From NCBI GenBank assembly GCA_030595325.1, contig JAUVDN010000004.1, positions 1 through 54,842 on the forward strand: a stretch of DNA of 54,842 nucleotides, read 5' to 3'. Both the position numbers and the translations under genes were made by a program. The notes beneath the pieces were generated by a model. The model was not told where the DNA came from. It did not search any database and worked only from the letters and a program-made list of their open reading frames with translations. This DNA is from Gammaproteobacteria bacterium. Its GTDB lineage: Bacteria > Pseudomonadota > Gammaproteobacteria > SZUA-229. Below, in pieces: positions 38,083-47,379 of this stretch; within the stretch, counting starts at the first letter, position 1; every line of letters begins with the position of its first letter.

Positions 38083-39267
38083 ATGATTATATCGAATAAA
38101 CAGTCTAGCTATCTGCCATTATTTGCAGGTGTAATAACCAGCCTGATGCTATCAGCATGTGACACTTCAACCAGTACGGACATCAGTGCTCACAGAGCAC
38201 CGCAGACCACTCACCGTGTTGAAGTCATTAGCGCTGAGAATAAACCGGTTTCTTTAACACAGACAGTCTCTGGCACGCTTGAAGCCGTAACAAAAATTCG
38301 TTTATACAATGAAGAAAGTGCACGTATAACCAAACTGCCCTATCATGAAGGTGATTTTGTAAAGAGTGGCACTTTACTCATCCAGCTTGATAATGAACTA
38401 TTAAAGACCGATGTAGCTAAAGCTAAAGCTACTCGCGAACAGGCAAAAGTAGATCTATCACGAGTGAAAAAACTACTGCCTAAAAAAATATCTACTGAGG
38501 AGGAAGTCGCAAAAGCCCGTACTCTGCTGGATTTAGCTATCGCCGATGAGAAACGGCAGATGACCCGTCTCAAACGCACCAGCATAAAAGCACCCATTGA
38601 TGGTTTAATCACCAAACGATTATATGAACCCGGTGATATGCTGGCTCAACAATCACATATACATAGCATCATAGATCCGACTGCTTTACGCCTGAAAGCC
38701 AGCCTGGCTGAACGTTGGTTACCCCTGGTAAAAAAAGATCAGATACTAAGCATTCAGATTGACGCACTTGGCGACAAAAAATTTACCGCAACAGTAGCGC
38801 GTATACATCCGACAATTAATGCCGATACACACAAAGGTATCATAGAAATTGTACTTTCGCCTGCCCCCGATGGCGCAATTGTTGGTCAATTCTCAAGAGC
38901 CAAAATAAACCTGACCGCAACAAATCGGCTTATCATTCCAGTACACACGATTCACTACGAACCAGAAGGTGCCTATGTGTATCGTGTTATTAAAAATGAA
39001 AAAAACGAAACAATTGCTGAAAAGGTCTTTTTTGAACAGGGACAACAGTTTGCTTCAGTTGCAGAAATATTGTCCGGGCTAGCAGCAGGAGATCAAATTG
39101 TCAGTCGTGGCTTCCTTGGCTTAAGAAGCGGAAAAAAGGTTTCAGTTGCAGCATCACAAATTACCGCCCCTGCAGTTGGTAGCACTGCAGTTGGTAGCAC
39201 TGCAGCTGGTAGCACCGCTATTGAAAACACAGACAACAAAACCTCTAACGGAAATAGTAAGCCATAA
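38083..39267 (+). CDS. RND efflux periplasmic adaptor (membrane fusion lipoprotein)
   Basis: 394 residues. The signal peptide ends in lipobox LSAC, so it is likely a lipoprotein. The lipoyl half-motif (EGDFVKSGTLLIQLD), a helical hairpin (about 115-165) and the second lipoyl half (KAPIDGLITKRLYEPGDM) are in order, then beta-barrel. Near the C-terminus lies an in-frame 15-bp tandem repeat giving AVGST AVGST AAGST. The stop codon overlaps the pump's ATG by one base. Substrate unknown. Confidence 0.93.
   Translation: MIISNKQSSYLPLFAGVITSLMLSACDTSTSTDISAHRAPQTTHRVEVISAENKPVSLTQTVSGTLEAVTKIRLYNEESARITKLPYHEGDFVKSGTLLIQLDNELLKTDVAKAKATREQAKVDLSRVKKLLPKKISTEEEVAKARTLLDLAIADEKRQMTRLKRTSIKAPIDGLITKRLYEPGDMLAQQSHIHSIIDPTALRLKASLAERWLPLVKKDQILSIQIDALGDKKFTATVARIHPTINADTHKGIIEIVLSPAPDGAIVGQFSRAKINLTATNRLIIPVHTIHYEPEGAYVYRVIKNEKNETIAEKVFFEQGQQFASVAEILSGLAAGDQIVSRGFLGLRSGKKVSVAASQITAPAVGSTAVGSTAAGSTAIENTDNKTSNGNSKP
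39172..39216. repeat. In-frame 15-bp tandem repeat x3 at the 3' end of the adaptor gene
   Basis: GCAGTTGGTAGCACT at 39172-39186 and 39187-39201, then GCAGCTGGTAGCACC at 39202-39216. It encodes three 5-residue units of the C-terminal tail. A coding counterpart of the repeats at gene ends; the period here is a multiple of three. Confidence 0.9.
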
Positions 39268-42200
39268 TGAGACAACGTTTTCGTACTGGTGGTCTCGCAG
39301 CCTGGTCTATAAACCATCCTGTTGGTGTCACGATGCTGACCCTTACCGTTATCATTTTCGGTCTGTTTTCTTTTAAACAACTGGGCATCAATTTATTACC
39401 ACACATCATTTCACCTGAAGTTCTGGTTCGAATCATTGACCAAGGCGTTCCTGCCAGTATCATGGAAGATCGCGTTACCCGTCAGCTGGAAGAGCAACTA
39501 GCCATCACTGAAGACGCTATTGCCATTGATTCACGCACCACTGAAGGGCGCAGCGCAGTCGATCTAAGCTTTCCCTACGGCACAGACATAAATAATGCAT
39601 TACGCGATGCCAGTATTCGCCTTGATCGTGCCAAACGCTTTCTGCCTGAAAATGATGATGCGCCGGTAATCTACAAAAGAGACCCAGCACAGATTCCTGT
39701 TATGGAATTAATTATTAGCTCAAATACACTCAGTTCTGTAGAACTACGTAGTTGGGCCGATTACACCTTTTCCAAATGGTTTTTAAATCTACCCGGCGTT
39801 GCTTCTGCTGAAGTTGGTGGCGGCCTGCAGCGAGAAATTCAGATTATTCCTGACCAGGAAAAACTGGCCAATGTCGGAATCTCATTACAGGATTTCGCAA
39901 ACCAGATACGACAGCAAAATACAGATTCACCCGGTGGCAGAATGTTTGCTAAACGTCAGGAAATAACAACACGTGCCGAAGGACGTTTCAGTTCACTGGA
40001 TGAATTAAAGCAGTTACCACTTAAGACCAGCAAACAAGTAAGTAATGAAACCAGCAATATCAATAGCAATATTCGCGTAATCGATGTTGCCGACGTTATC
40101 GATAAACACAAAGATGAACGCTTACGTATCCGTTTAAATAAAGCACCCGGCATAAAACTGTCCATACAGAAACAACCACGCGCCAACACCGTTGCTGTAG
40201 TAGACGAAGTTAAATACCGGATAAGAACCCTGCAAGAACAGCATGCCATTCCGGATAACATTCAGATAGCCGTGGTAGATGATCAGTCTATCTTTGTCAG
40301 GCACTCTATATTTAACGCATCACTTGCTGCTGGCAGTGGTGCTTTGCTGGCCATGATTATTATCTATCTGTTCCTCGGCAGTTTATTACGCACACTTATA
40401 ATCGGAACTGCCATCCCGATTGGCATCATGGTCACATTCATCATCATGCAATCACTGGGGCTGACCTTAAATATCATGACACTGGGCGGTCTGGCACTCG
40501 GTATGGGACTGCTAATCGACAGCACCATCGTCATGCTGGAGAACATCACCCGACACCAAGCTGAAGGAAACACTTCTACAGACGATGCTATTGAGGCAGC
40601 GATCGAAGTTAATAGCCCGATAGTTGCTTCAACCAGTACAAACCTTGGCGCTTTGCTACCCTTTCTGTTTATTGGTGGCATGACCGGTATGCTGTTTGAA
40701 GAACTGATAATCACCATAACATCGGCCATGCTGGCGTCATTAGTAGTGGCAATAACCTTAGTTCCGGCACTTGGATCAAAAATAAAATATAAGAAAAATA
40801 ACAATATAAAAATCAATGCTTTAATAAGTAAACTTAAAGTACTTTATAAAAATAATTCAGGGCGCTTTTTACATAACCCGGGTAAGACATTGTTATTTTT
40901 TATGCTGCTATTTGTTCTCGCTATCTATCAGATTAATGCAACAAAACGTATCGATTTTCCACGTGTTGATGAGGGCAAGATTTCACTATCCATTTCCGGC
41001 GATCCTGGCATGCAACTCGAAGAGATGGACAATGCTGTTGATCAGATTGAAGATCTATTATTACAAGAAGAGGAAGTACTTACCCTGTTTACCACTGCGG
41101 GCGGTTTTGTCTTTGGTCGCTCTGAATTTGAAAACAGTAACCGCAGTTCGATTACCATACAGCTTAAACCTTCAGATCAACGCTCATTAAGCAGTGATAA
41201 ATGGGCAAAGCAGACAAAAGAAAAAATAGAACAGCTTCAGCTGACAGGTTTTAAAGTTTATCTACGTGTCGCTGGCGTTCGAGGTTTACATATTACTCGA
41301 GGCAGCGACGACGTCAGTATTCATATTCGCGGTAATGACCTTGATTCCTTGAGAGAACTCGGTGATCAGGCAATTAAACTACTGGAACCTGTTTCTGGCC
41401 TGCAAAATCTCACGCATTCTTATGAAGAAGTTAAAGAAGAACTTAACGTTAGAATAGACAGAGAACGTGCCGCTGAATTTGGTGTAGATGCTTCTATCAT
41501 CGGTGAAGCATTAATAATCGCACTCGACGGACAGATCATCAGTAATTATATCGAAGGTGATAAGGACTTTGATATACGGATGAGGCTGCCTCGTGCAAAC
41601 AGTCACAACCCCAATGTATTACAAAATTTGATGGTAGATTACAAAAATGGTAATGCGATCCGTTTAGGTGACGTTGCTAATGTCAGCCGAGTAGCGACTG
41701 CAAGTCGTATTATCAGAAGTCAGCAACAGCGTATCGTAGAAATATCCGCTTCATATGACGTCAATGCTGACCAAAGCAAAGTTCTTCATGCCGCCATGAG
41801 CAAATTAAACGAACTGAATTTGCCTGAGGGATATGTGTTGTACGACAACGATACAAACAAAACCCTTGTTGAGGGACAGGAAACGGGCTTGATTGTTCTC
41901 TTCTTATCAATATTTTTAGTCTTTGTAGTAATGGCTGTGCAATATGAATCATTGCTCAACCCGCTGATCATTATGCTCAGCATCCCCTTTGCTGCCACTG
42001 GAGTTGCCGTAGGTTTACTTTTCAATCCTAGCATGAGCTTATCGATGCCTGTTTGGCTGGGCCTGATAATGTTGACAGGCATTGTGGTCAATAATGCCAT
42101 TGTGCTAGTCGAACAGATAGAACTCGAACGTGAAAATAATAATTCGTTAATCGAATCGATAAAAAATGCAGCCGCTCTGCGTTTACGCCCTATTTTAATG

Positions 42201-42377
42201 ACAACGCTAACCACGGTGTTTGGCATGATGCCATTAGCTATCGGTTTAGGTGAAGGCTCTGAAATGCTACAACCTCTCGCCTTTGTCATCGTATGGGGAT
42301 TAAGTTTTTCTCTTTTCGTCAGCTTGATTCTGGTACCTAGTATGTACTCATTATTTCATCAGAATAGATCTGCCTGA
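39267..42377 (+). CDS. RND efflux transporter, inner-membrane pump (HAE1/AcrB-type)
   Basis: 1036 residues, the usual length of AcrB-type pumps. The N-terminal WSINHPVGVTMLTLTVIIFGL helix, periplasmic porter regions, GLALGMGLLIDSTIVMLENI (TM4 Asp region) and the C-terminal GIVVNNAIVLVE segment with flanking helices are typical. TM4 shows one Asp in LLIDS, where AcrB has two (GLLVDD). Exports drugs or envelope compounds driven by protons. Followed by a strong terminator; no outer-membrane TolC gene in the window. Confidence 0.95.
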   Translation: MRQRFRTGGLAAWSINHPVGVTMLTLTVIIFGLFSFKQLGINLLPHIISPEVLVRIIDQGVPASIMEDRVTRQLEEQLAITEDAIAIDSRTTEGRSAVDLSFPYGTDINNALRDASIRLDRAKRFLPENDDAPVIYKRDPAQIPVMELIISSNTLSSVELRSWADYTFSKWFLNLPGVASAEVGGGLQREIQIIPDQEKLANVGISLQDFANQIRQQNTDSPGGRMFAKRQEITTRAEGRFSSLDELKQLPLKTSKQVSNETSNINSNIRVIDVADVIDKHKDERLRIRLNKAPGIKLSIQKQPRANTVAVVDEVKYRIRTLQEQHAIPDNIQIAVVDDQSIFVRHSIFNASLAAGSGALLAMIIIYLFLGSLLRTLIIGTAIPIGIMVTFIIMQSLGLTLNIMTLGGLALGMGLLIDSTIVMLENITRHQAEGNTSTDDAIEAAIEVNSPIVASTSTNLGALLPFLFIGGMTGMLFEELIITITSAMLASLVVAITLVPALGSKIKYKKNNNIKINALISKLKVLYKNNSGRFLHNPGKTLLFFMLLFVLAIYQINATKRIDFPRVDEGKISLSISGDPGMQLEEMDNAVDQIEDLLLQEEEVLTLFTTAGGFVFGRSEFENSNRSSITIQLKPSDQRSLSSDKWAKQTKEKIEQLQLTGFKVYLRVAGVRGLHITRGSDDVSIHIRGNDLDSLRELGDQAIKLLEPVSGLQNLTHSYEEVKEELNVRIDRERAAEFGVDASIIGEALIIALDGQIISNYIEGDKDFDIRMRLPRANSHNPNVLQNLMVDYKNGNAIRLGDVANVSRVATASRIIRSQQQRIVEISASYDVNADQSKVLHAAMSKLNELNLPEGYVLYDNDTNKTLVEGQETGLIVLFLSIFLVFVVMAVQYESLLNPLIIMLSIPFAATGVAVGLLFNPSMSLSMPVWLGLIMLTGIVVNNAIVLVEQIELERENNNSLIESIKNAAALRLRPILMTTLTTVFGMMPLAIGLGEGSEMLQPLAFVIVWGLSFSLFVSLILVPSMYSLFHQNRSA

Positions 42378-42390
42378 TTCCAGACATAAA

Positions 42391-42424
42391 AAAACCTGCC
42401 AGTTATAAATAACTGGCAGGTTTT
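42391..42424 (+). terminator. Rho-independent terminator after the RND pump
   Basis: AAAACCTGCCAGTTAT (42391-42406), loop AA, ATAACTGGCAGG (42409-42420), then TTTT. The 16-bp stem is symmetric enough to work on both strands. Confidence 0.95.
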
Positions 42425-42445
42425 ATAAGAATCTAACCGTATCGT

Positions 42446-42597
42446 TTAGAAACTTGTACCAACACCTATACCAAGCACTAATGGGTTAACATCAAAATCA
42501 ACTTTCAATGCATCTGCTCCGTTTGTAGTGGTGTACTTGCGAACATTGCTGAGACAAGAGTAGTAGCTGTAAAAAGCTTTACATTGTTAATTTTCAT
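42446..42597 (-). pseudogene. ompW: OmpW-like outer-membrane protein remnant, internal deletion
   Basis: On the minus strand from ATG 42597 a signal peptide reads MKINNVKLFTATTLVSAMFA and continues about nine codons to a TGA. In another frame the DNA then gives GADALKVDFDVNPLVLGIGVGTSF and stops TAA at 42446-42448. The last stretch ends in Phe and resembles the final beta-strand of OmpW-family porins. So the signal sequence and C-terminal strand have been joined out of frame by loss of the middle. GGAG lies 12 bp upstream of the ATG. No full protein can be made. The rest of the 42425-42762 spacer is AT-rich and empty. Confidence 0.7.
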
Positions 42598-42762
42598 CAG
42601 AAGAAAGACTCCAAAAGTTATAAAATTTCTGGAACGGAGATTGCTGATACCTATGAAATGCTCATTGAAATTAATCAATAAACTAAATATTACAGGTATA
42701 TTCTTTAATATGATTTTATTTTTCTGAAATTATGTCATGCATTTAGAATACGAATTAAGTAA

Positions 42763-44010
42763 TTAACTCCATTCACTGTCTTCCATCCAGTCCATCATTT
42801 GCTCACACGGCATAGGTTTAGCCATGTAATATCCCTGTGCATAGTCACAGCCCATTTCACTCAGTAGCTCAAGTGTTTTTGCATCTTCAACACCTTCAGC
42901 CACGATTTTTAAATCGAGGTTATGCGCAAGATCAACGGCAGCTTTTACAATACTGGCATCCTTTCTATCATTCGACATGTTTAGTACAAAAGATTTATCA
43001 ATCTTAATTTCATCAGCCGGAAGATTTTTTAAATACGCCAAAGATGAATACCCCGTACCAAAGTCATCGATAGAAACACCAAAACCAAGCTGATGGAATT
43101 CATTTAGAATATCCATACTCTTTTTAGGATTCATCATCATCGCACCTTCTGTCACCTCTAAAATCAAACTCGAGGGATTAATCGACCAGATACTTACTGC
43201 ATTTGCCACAATTTCGACGATACTGCGGCTAGTCAATAATGATGGAGAAAGATTAACCGCCACTGTAAAACCAGGTGCAGTCTTTTGATAGCGTAGGCAT
43301 TGGCGCAGCGCACCATTTAAAACCCAATTCGTTACTGGCATTAAAGAACTGCTGCCCTCTAAGATATCGATAAAATACTGCGTATTGACGAAACCGTATT
43401 TTTTACTGTTCCAGCGGATCAAAGATTCACCACCGTATACTTTTCCAGTACCTAGATTAATTTTTGGCTGGCAGAACAAACTGAACTCATCATCTTCTAG
43501 AGCAAACTGAATTTCATTTTCCAGCATCAAACTCGGTGGCATATCATCGTGTGTTGCCTGATGTAATAAGTAATCTTCATTATTTTTTTCAGCAAGCTGT
43601 AACGCAAGTGTCGATGAATGCAATAACTCCTCGAAGTTATTACCATTATCAGGTTTAACAGAAACACCCAGGACTATCTTTGGTGAGATAGTCGAGCCAT
43701 CGATGTCGATCGAATGCTTAAACTCTGAAGCAATTTTATTTGCTGCTAATACAGCATGAGATGTGTTTTTTAATGCAGGCAATAAGACGCCAAACTCATT
43801 ATCACCTATTCGCCCAACGACATCATCGGCACGTAATATTTCTTGCAATTTATCTTCTATGTACTCCAGGTATAAATCGCCCTTCTTAAAACCATAGGTC
43901 GTATTTATCTCCCTGAATCGACATATCTTTACGATAATGAATGCAACAGTTTCATCCGAGGTACCAACAAATGGCGAAATTTTATTAAAGAAATCCTGAC
44001 GGTGCTTCAT
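42763..44010 (-). CDS. c-di-GMP phosphodiesterase (EAL) with degenerate GGDEF domain
   Basis: About 415 residues. The first domain is GGDEF-like but its signature reads GDNEF (near residue 70), so it is probably inactive and may bind GTP. The second is EAL: ESLIRW (near 196), the Asn in NLSPS, EVTEGAM, DDFGTGYSSL, DKSFV and AEGVE...QGYY keep the metal- and substrate-binding residues, so hydrolysis of c-di-GMP is likely. The frame opens with TTG at 44016, but the ATG at 44008-44010 is the simpler start. It follows the HD-GYP gene by 32 bp on the same strand. Confidence 0.88.
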   Translation of the reverse strand: MKHRQDFFNKISPFVGTSDETVAFIIVKICRFREINTTYGFKKGDLYLEYIEDKLQEILRADDVVGRIGDNEFGVLLPALKNTSHAVLAANKIASEFKHSIDIDGSTISPKIVLGVSVKPDNGNNFEELLHSSTLALQLAEKNNEDYLLHQATHDDMPPSLMLENEIQFALEDDEFSLFCQPKINLGTGKVYGGESLIRWNSKKYGFVNTQYFIDILEGSSSLMPVTNWVLNGALRQCLRYQKTAPGFTVAVNLSPSLLTSRSIVEIVANAVSIWSINPSSLILEVTEGAMMMNPKKSMDILNEFHQLGFGVSIDDFGTGYSSLAYLKNLPADEIKIDKSFVLNMSNDRKDASIVKAAVDLAHNLDLKIVAEGVEDAKTLELLSEMGCDYAQGYYMAKPMPCEQMMDWMEDSEWS

Positions 44011-44042
44011 AGGCAATTATATTTTTCTGATATAGGTAGTAG

Positions 44043-45269
44043 TTACAAGTAGTATTCTGTTGGATCGATACCATATACACCGGGGTCCAGCCCTCGGTTA
44101 ATATTTAACGGTAAATTGCTTTCATCTTCAAACTGTTCTGACAGGTCAACAATTTTATACTCCATCAGACTCTCTTTATTCTCATCAAGTATTAACATGA
44201 TTTTTGGCCGCATTCTCTGTGTGAGATTTTGCTCCAAAACAATGCCTACCTGACCATTTGTCATTTCTACTAGTGAACCTGTTGGATAAACACCGATACA
44301 TTGCAAAAACTGCTCAACTAACTCGGGTTGAAATGCACTACCACGCCAATTATAGATGTTCTGTAAAGCGACATAAGGTGACTTTGCAGCACTAAACGGA
44401 CGATGACTGGTCATCGCATCATAACAATCAATAATTGCGGCCATCCTTCCATAAACAGGTATTTGAGCACCCTGAAGACCATTAGGGTAACCGCTGCCAT
44501 CAAAACGCTCGTGGTGCGTGAGAGCGATATTGACGATATCCTCACTCATGCCTTTGGTCTCTTTGAGTATACCGACACCATGCCCTACGTGTTTTTTTAC
44601 AATTCTATATTCTGCTTCAGTTAATCTTCCCGCCTTATTCAATATTCCTGCAGGCACGTTTACATTTCCCATATCCATCATCAACAAGCCAATGGCCAGG
44701 GTTCTTAAATCTTTTTTAGGTAAGCCCATGTAACGGCCGAAAGCGATAGCTAACGCACAGTTATCTACTGAGTGAGAATAAGTGTAGGCACTTTTCTTCT
44801 GCATCATGGAAAGCCACATATAGGCTTCTGAGTTTCGAATGATACTGTCTAAGATAGGTTCAACAACCCCTTTTACCGCTTCGATATCAAGATTTTTACC
44901 TTCCTTAACATTTTCCATGATGTGAGCAACCTGATTGCTCGCATCTTCCAGCGCACTTTTTGCCGCTGGCATTTCTTCTTTAGTCGAACTTTTATTTTCG
45001 TAACTTACTTTTTTCTTGTTATCCTGGAGGAACCTTTCAAGGTAAGCGTTAGTTTTTAAACGGGGGGCTTCCTCGACATATTCTTCAGCTGATATTCCAC
45101 GATCTGGATCTATGAAGACATAAACGCAATACTCGCTTATTACCGTCAGGTCTTCTTCATTATCAATTAAAAACCCTTCTAATAAAAAAGGCGTGTCTAT
45201 CCACGGACGATCAAGATTTGATACGTACATTCCAAGTTTCAAATAAGCGACGTTTACTTTACGTTCCAT
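44043..45269 (-). CDS. DUF3391 + HD-GYP domain protein with altered HD pair
   Basis: 408 residues. N-terminal DUF3391 (VNVAYLKLGMYVSNLDRPW). In the HD domain the usual LLHDIGK reads LLMMDMGN: His is replaced by Met198, Asp199 is kept, Lys is Asn. The GYP part HHERFDGSGYPNG (252-263) is intact. Other HD-GYP proteins of the DUF3391 type also lack the HD His at times, but activity is in doubt. Lies just upstream of the EAL gene, so both may control c-di-GMP locally. Probably a sensor with unknown signal. Confidence 0.85.
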   Translation of the reverse strand: MERKVNVAYLKLGMYVSNLDRPWIDTPFLLEGFLIDNEEDLTVISEYCVYVFIDPDRGISAEEYVEEAPRLKTNAYLERFLQDNKKKVSYENKSSTKEEMPAAKSALEDASNQVAHIMENVKEGKNLDIEAVKGVVEPILDSIIRNSEAYMWLSMMQKKSAYTYSHSVDNCALAIAFGRYMGLPKKDLRTLAIGLLMMDMGNVNVPAGILNKAGRLTEAEYRIVKKHVGHGVGILKETKGMSEDIVNIALTHHERFDGSGYPNGLQGAQIPVYGRMAAIIDCYDAMTSHRPFSAAKSPYVALQNIYNWRGSAFQPELVEQFLQCIGVYPTGSLVEMTNGQVGIVLEQNLTQRMRPKIMLILDENKESLMEYKIVDLSEQFEDESNLPLNINRGLDPGVYGIDPTEYYL

Positions 45270-45560
45270 ATAGACAGGGTGTGAATTGAATCAGCCATTA
45301 TAAATTTATAGACCACATAATTATAGTTTAGGAATGGAAAAATGGTTGAAATCTAACAAAGTCATCCCAACATTATTCTTATAAGCATATAAATTTTTTT
45401 AATAATTTCAAGCATAGCCCTATTAAAGCTAATGCATTACACAATTATACATTAACCATATGTTTTACATAGTATTTATTTGATACCTATGGTTAGAAAC
45501 GAAGTTTGCATTCGTGCTAATATAGAGTCATTGGTACCAATTATTCGCCGGAGAACATTT
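45270..45560. other. Divergent promoter region HD-GYP / Fe-S carrier
   Basis: About 290 bp between divergent genes. I see no clear gene. The codons 45480-45560 are open in the frame of the next gene but lack a ribosome site, so they are treated as leader. No repressor site can be named with confidence. Confidence 0.3.
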
Positions 45561-45941
45561 ATGTCTCAAGTACAATTTAATTCACAATTAACCAGCCAAA
45601 TTAACGTTTCTGACGAAGCCGTTAAACAGCTGATAGCACTGACTGAAAATGAGGACGGCGTAAACGGTGTTCGTATCTTTGTTTCTGGTGGTGGCTGTGG
45701 TGGCATGTCTTATGGCATGACGTTTGTTGACCAACCAACACCCTTTGATGCAACCCTGGATAAAAATGGTTTAAAAGTGCACGTTGATGCGGTTGCATTA
45801 AGTTTTCTCGAAGGTGTAGAGATCGATTACCAGACAGAAGGTGCCAATGCCAGTTTTGTCTTTAAAAACGTGTTTGCTAATTCCACCAGTGGCGGTTCAT
45901 GTGGCGGCTGTGGTGGCGCATCTGGTGGCGGTTGCGGCTAA
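45561..45941 (+). CDS. A-type iron-sulfur carrier (IscA/ErpA-like)
   Basis: 126 residues from the ATG at 45561, which has GGAG eight bases upstream; a longer frame from 45480 adds no homologous residues. HesB/IscA fold with VSGGGCGGMSYGM (Cys46) as the first ligand. The C-terminus reads SGGSCGGCGGASGGGCG (Cys114, Cys117, Cys125): the usual CGC is replaced by CxxC plus a Gly-rich tail with another Cys. Delivers Fe-S clusters to client enzymes by family knowledge. Not close to isc or suf genes. A strong terminator follows. Confidence 0.85.
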   Translation: MSQVQFNSQLTSQINVSDEAVKQLIALTENEDGVNGVRIFVSGGGCGGMSYGMTFVDQPTPFDATLDKNGLKVHVDAVALSFLEGVEIDYQTEGANASFVFKNVFANSTSGGSCGGCGGASGGGCG

Positions 45942-45971
45942 CACTGCTGGTAAATAGTTTGTATTTATACA

Positions 45972-46001
45972 GGGTGGGCCATAATATGGCCCACCCTTTT
46001 T
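45972..46001 (+). terminator. Rho-independent terminator after the Fe-S carrier gene
   Basis: GGGTGGGCCAT (45972-45982), loop AAT, ATGGCCCACCC (45986-45996), then TTTTT. The 11-bp GC-rich stem is strong. Confidence 0.95.
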
Positions 46002-46017
46002 CATTGCCCATAGAATA

Positions 46018-47277
46018 ATGACAAACAATACCGGTCAACATTTACTGCTGATTTCACATCACAACAGTTACCGTATTGCACCATACATAAAAGCAGCAAA
46101 AAGTCTGGGGCTTGAAGTAACGATAGCCTCAGAAGGAAGCCATTCACTTGTCTCTGAAGTCGCGAGCGGGTTACACATTGACTTCAGTAATTATGACTTG
46201 TCACTTGAAGCAATTATCGCAGAAAATCAACAGCGGTCTTTTTCTGGCATTTTAGGCAGTGACGATCAAACCGTTGAATTAGCCGCACATGTTGCCATGG
46301 CCCTAGGTCTTCCACATAATCCACCAAAAGCGGCATTATGCTCTCATCGTAAAGATCTGGCGCGTGCAGAATTAGCTCTATCAGGCTGCCCGGTACCGAT
46401 TCACTGCCTGCTCGACCTAACGATGCCTTTGCAAAAACAACTGGCAGGTCTACCCTGGCCATGCGTTTTGAAACCACTGAACATGTCAGCAAGCCGGGGC
46501 GTAATTCGGGCAAATAATGAAGAGGAATTCCACCTGGCTTGCGAACGCTTAAAACCAATCGTTGCAACTTCAGCGACAGAATTTGAACAAACACATCTAT
46601 TGATTGAAGATTACATCGACGGCATCGAAATTGCCTTTGAAGGTTATCTACATAAAGGCAGACTGCAGACCATCACCATCTTTGATAAACCCGACCCATT
46701 GGTTGGCCCCTATTTTGAAGAAACCATCTACGTCACACCATCGACACTTGATGTAAAACTTCAACAGTCAATACACTCTGTGATAGAAACAGCCTGTGCC
46801 GCTTATGGTCTGATCACAGGTGCTATACATGCTGAATGCCGAATCGATAGAGAGGATAAAATCTGGATACTGGAAATAGCTTCACGCACCATAGGTGGCG
46901 ACTGCGCACGTATATTGGATAACAAAAATTTTAGTGTGGAAGAACTTGCGATCTCACTGGCCATCAGCCAACCAATCGATGTCAGCATGCCGGAACAGGC
47001 ACGTGGAGTGATGATGATTCCAGTCAGAGAAAAAGGCCTACTAAAACGTGTTGAGGGATTACTTGAGGCCAATAAAACAAAAAACATCGACAAAATCGAT
47101 ATTATTATCAATCAGGGACATGAACTTGTGCCCTTGCCCGAGGGCAATCAGTATCTAGGCTATATCTTTGCCAGCGCTGAAACGCCTGAACAGGTTACCG
47201 CTGCCATCAGGAAAGCCTATGCCCACCTGTCTTTTATTACGGCACCGGTGTTTAATATTAACAACACACTGGCTTAA
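46018..47277 (+). CDS. ATP-grasp carboxylate-amine ligase family protein
   Basis: 419 residues. The N-terminal Rossmann-like lobe (LLLISHHNSYRIAPYIKAAKSLG) precedes an ATP-grasp core: WPCVLKPLNMSASRGV (binding Lys and phosphate loop), LIEDYIDGIEIAFEGYL (adenine/Mg region), ITGAIHAECRI and WILEIASRTIGGD (metal ligands). This is the D-Ala-ligase/BacD-like class of peptide or amino-acid ligases. Substrate unknown. It stands 16 bp after a terminator and ends beside 13-bp repeats, convergent with yggX. Confidence 0.8.
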   Translation: MTNNTGQHLLLISHHNSYRIAPYIKAAKSLGLEVTIASEGSHSLVSEVASGLHIDFSNYDLSLEAIIAENQQRSFSGILGSDDQTVELAAHVAMALGLPHNPPKAALCSHRKDLARAELALSGCPVPIHCLLDLTMPLQKQLAGLPWPCVLKPLNMSASRGVIRANNEEEFHLACERLKPIVATSATEFEQTHLLIEDYIDGIEIAFEGYLHKGRLQTITIFDKPDPLVGPYFEETIYVTPSTLDVKLQQSIHSVIETACAAYGLITGAIHAECRIDREDKIWILEIASRTIGGDCARILDNKNFSVEELAISLAISQPIDVSMPEQARGVMMIPVREKGLLKRVEGLLEANKTKNIDKIDIIINQGHELVPLPEGNQYLGYIFASAETPEQVTAAIRKAYAHLSFITAPVFNINNTLA

Positions 47278-47301
47278 ACGCTGAAGTTTAATATTGAAGC
47301 T

Positions 47302-47347
47302 GAGTATTGAATCTAAGTATTGAATCTAAGTATTGAATCTAAGTATT
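47302..47347. repeat. 13-bp tandem repeat, three copies plus a partial
   Basis: GAGTATTGAATCT (47302-47314), AAGTATTGAATCT (47315-47327), AAGTATTGAATCT (47328-47340) and the partial AAGTATT (47341-47347). It begins 24 bases after the ATP-grasp stop codon. Confidence 0.9.
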
Positions 47348-47379
47348 AAAGCGCAGCGTTGAAATGTAGCCGGGAAAAC

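Noticed and set aside
40364-40816. 150-codon minus-strand ORF opposite the RND pump
   Set aside because: Antisense shadow of a gene whose motifs are clear on the plus strand.
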